From positions 1-6,590 of the forward strand of contig WTJX01000386.1 in the NCBI GenBank assembly GCA_011524675.1: a DNA stretch of 6,590 bases, read 5' to 3'. Shown here in pieces: positions 6,264-6,590 of this stretch; position 1 is the first letter of the stretch; each line of letters opens with the position of its first letter. A program made the translations under genes and the position numbers. The notes beneath the pieces are model-generated. The model was not told where the DNA came from, made no database searches, and worked only from the letters and a program-made list of their open reading frames with translations. Source of the stretch: Cytophagales bacterium. GTDB lineage: Bacteria > Bacteroidota > Bacteroidia > Cytophagales > JAAEPT01.

Positions 6264-6590
6264 TTACAAAGAAGACGAAAGATTTATTTTTGCTGTTTTG
6301 AGTCCATCGGCAGAAACATTGAGTGTTATCTTACCAGTCTCATGGGTGGACTGTACTAGGATAACCAATTTGCCATTAAACGCTTTCATATGAGGTAGGT
6401 GAAATTGCTCCAATGAGGTAGCGTCTCCACTACACGCGGCTCTATAGTTGGCAGCACCGCTCACCTCAAACTTCAATTGATGATCTGCTAAGGGACATGG
6501 ATTGCCTTCTTTATCTACGATGGTAGCGGTTATATAACTTAGGTCTTCACCATTTGCCTTGATCTTTTTTCTGTCTGCTTCTAGCTTTAT
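6264..6590 (-). CDS. C-terminal end of a GH2 beta-galactosidase-like protein (partial)
   Basis: The minus-strand frame is open from the right edge of the window to the TAA at 6264-6266, giving 108 residues of a longer protein; the start and catalytic domain lie outside. The fragment reads as the C-terminal immunoglobulin-like domain of Bacteroidota glycoside hydrolase family 2 proteins. It opens with KLEADRKKIKANGEDLSYIT, the usual 'ADr..i.AdG.DLsyitv' entry, continues with VDKEGNPCPLADHQLKFEVSG and SGDATSLEQF, then KAFNGKLVILVQS and a final beta-rich GKITLNVSADGL. Such proteins are usually secreted or periplasmic enzymes that remove beta-linked galactose, glucuronate or related sugars from polysaccharides; the exact substrate cannot be inferred from this piece. 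It converges on gldB and ends at its own terminator, so it is a separate transcription unit. A TTG at 6476 is internal, not a start. Confidence 0.82.
   Translation of the reverse strand: MKLEADRKKIKANGEDLSYITATIVDKEGNPCPLADHQLKFEVSGAANYRAACSGDATSLEQFHLPHMKAFNGKLVILVQSTHETGKITLNVSADGLKTAKINLSSSL

Noticed and set aside
6474..6476. Separate 70-residue minus-strand gene starting at TTG 6476
   Set aside because: The frame is open upstream to the window edge and the added residues complete the GH2 C-terminal domain, so the TTG is an internal Leu codon.

Overview
The window looks like chromosome from a member of the Bacteroidota (Bacteroidetes), probably a gliding or type IX secretion (T9SS) lineage of the Cytophagia/Flavobacteriia kind. 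The evidence is an AT-rich sequence, a gliding-motility lipoprotein GldB, a large DUF2723 (GT117-like) membrane protein typical of this phylum, A-rich leaders with little Shine-Dalgarno signal, and the tail of a glycoside hydrolase family 2 enzyme of the type found in marine and gut polysaccharide degraders. The genus cannot be fixed from this sequence.

Layout: 1-471 is non-coding, AT-rich leader DNA with two inverted repeats. 472-3477 (+) encodes a 1001-residue DUF2723 polytopic membrane protein, a presumed GT-C glycosyltransferase. 3477-4649 (+) encodes a GT4-family (WbuB-like) cytoplasmic glycosyltransferase whose ATG overlaps the previous stop codon by one base (TGATG). 4717-5700 (+) encodes the lipoprotein GldB. 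A terminator hairpin follows at once (5709-5760). 6264-6590 (-) is the C-terminal end of a GH2 beta-galactosidase-like protein that runs off the right edge, with its own strong and symmetrical terminator at 6201-6247.

The three plus-strand genes have the same orientation and short gaps, and no terminator is seen before the one after gldB, so they may be one transcription unit. The first two both point to glycan or glycoprotein assembly: a cytoplasmic GT4 enzyme building a glycan precursor and a membrane GT-C-like enzyme acting at the periplasmic face. GldB belongs to the envelope gliding/T9SS machinery. A functional link between glycosylation and GldB is inference only. The classical partner gldC is not directly downstream.

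The most unusual part is the 563-base convergent intergenic region (5701-6263). It is packed with secondary structure: a 7-bp-period GATTAAA repeat patch, several short hairpins, and a roughly 143-nt imperfect palindrome (6057-6199) that looks like a dispersed palindromic repeat or MITE-like element lying directly against the GH2 terminator. No convincing new multi-gene system is present. The best leads are this palindromic element and the strong GC-rich hairpin at the start of the GT4 gene.
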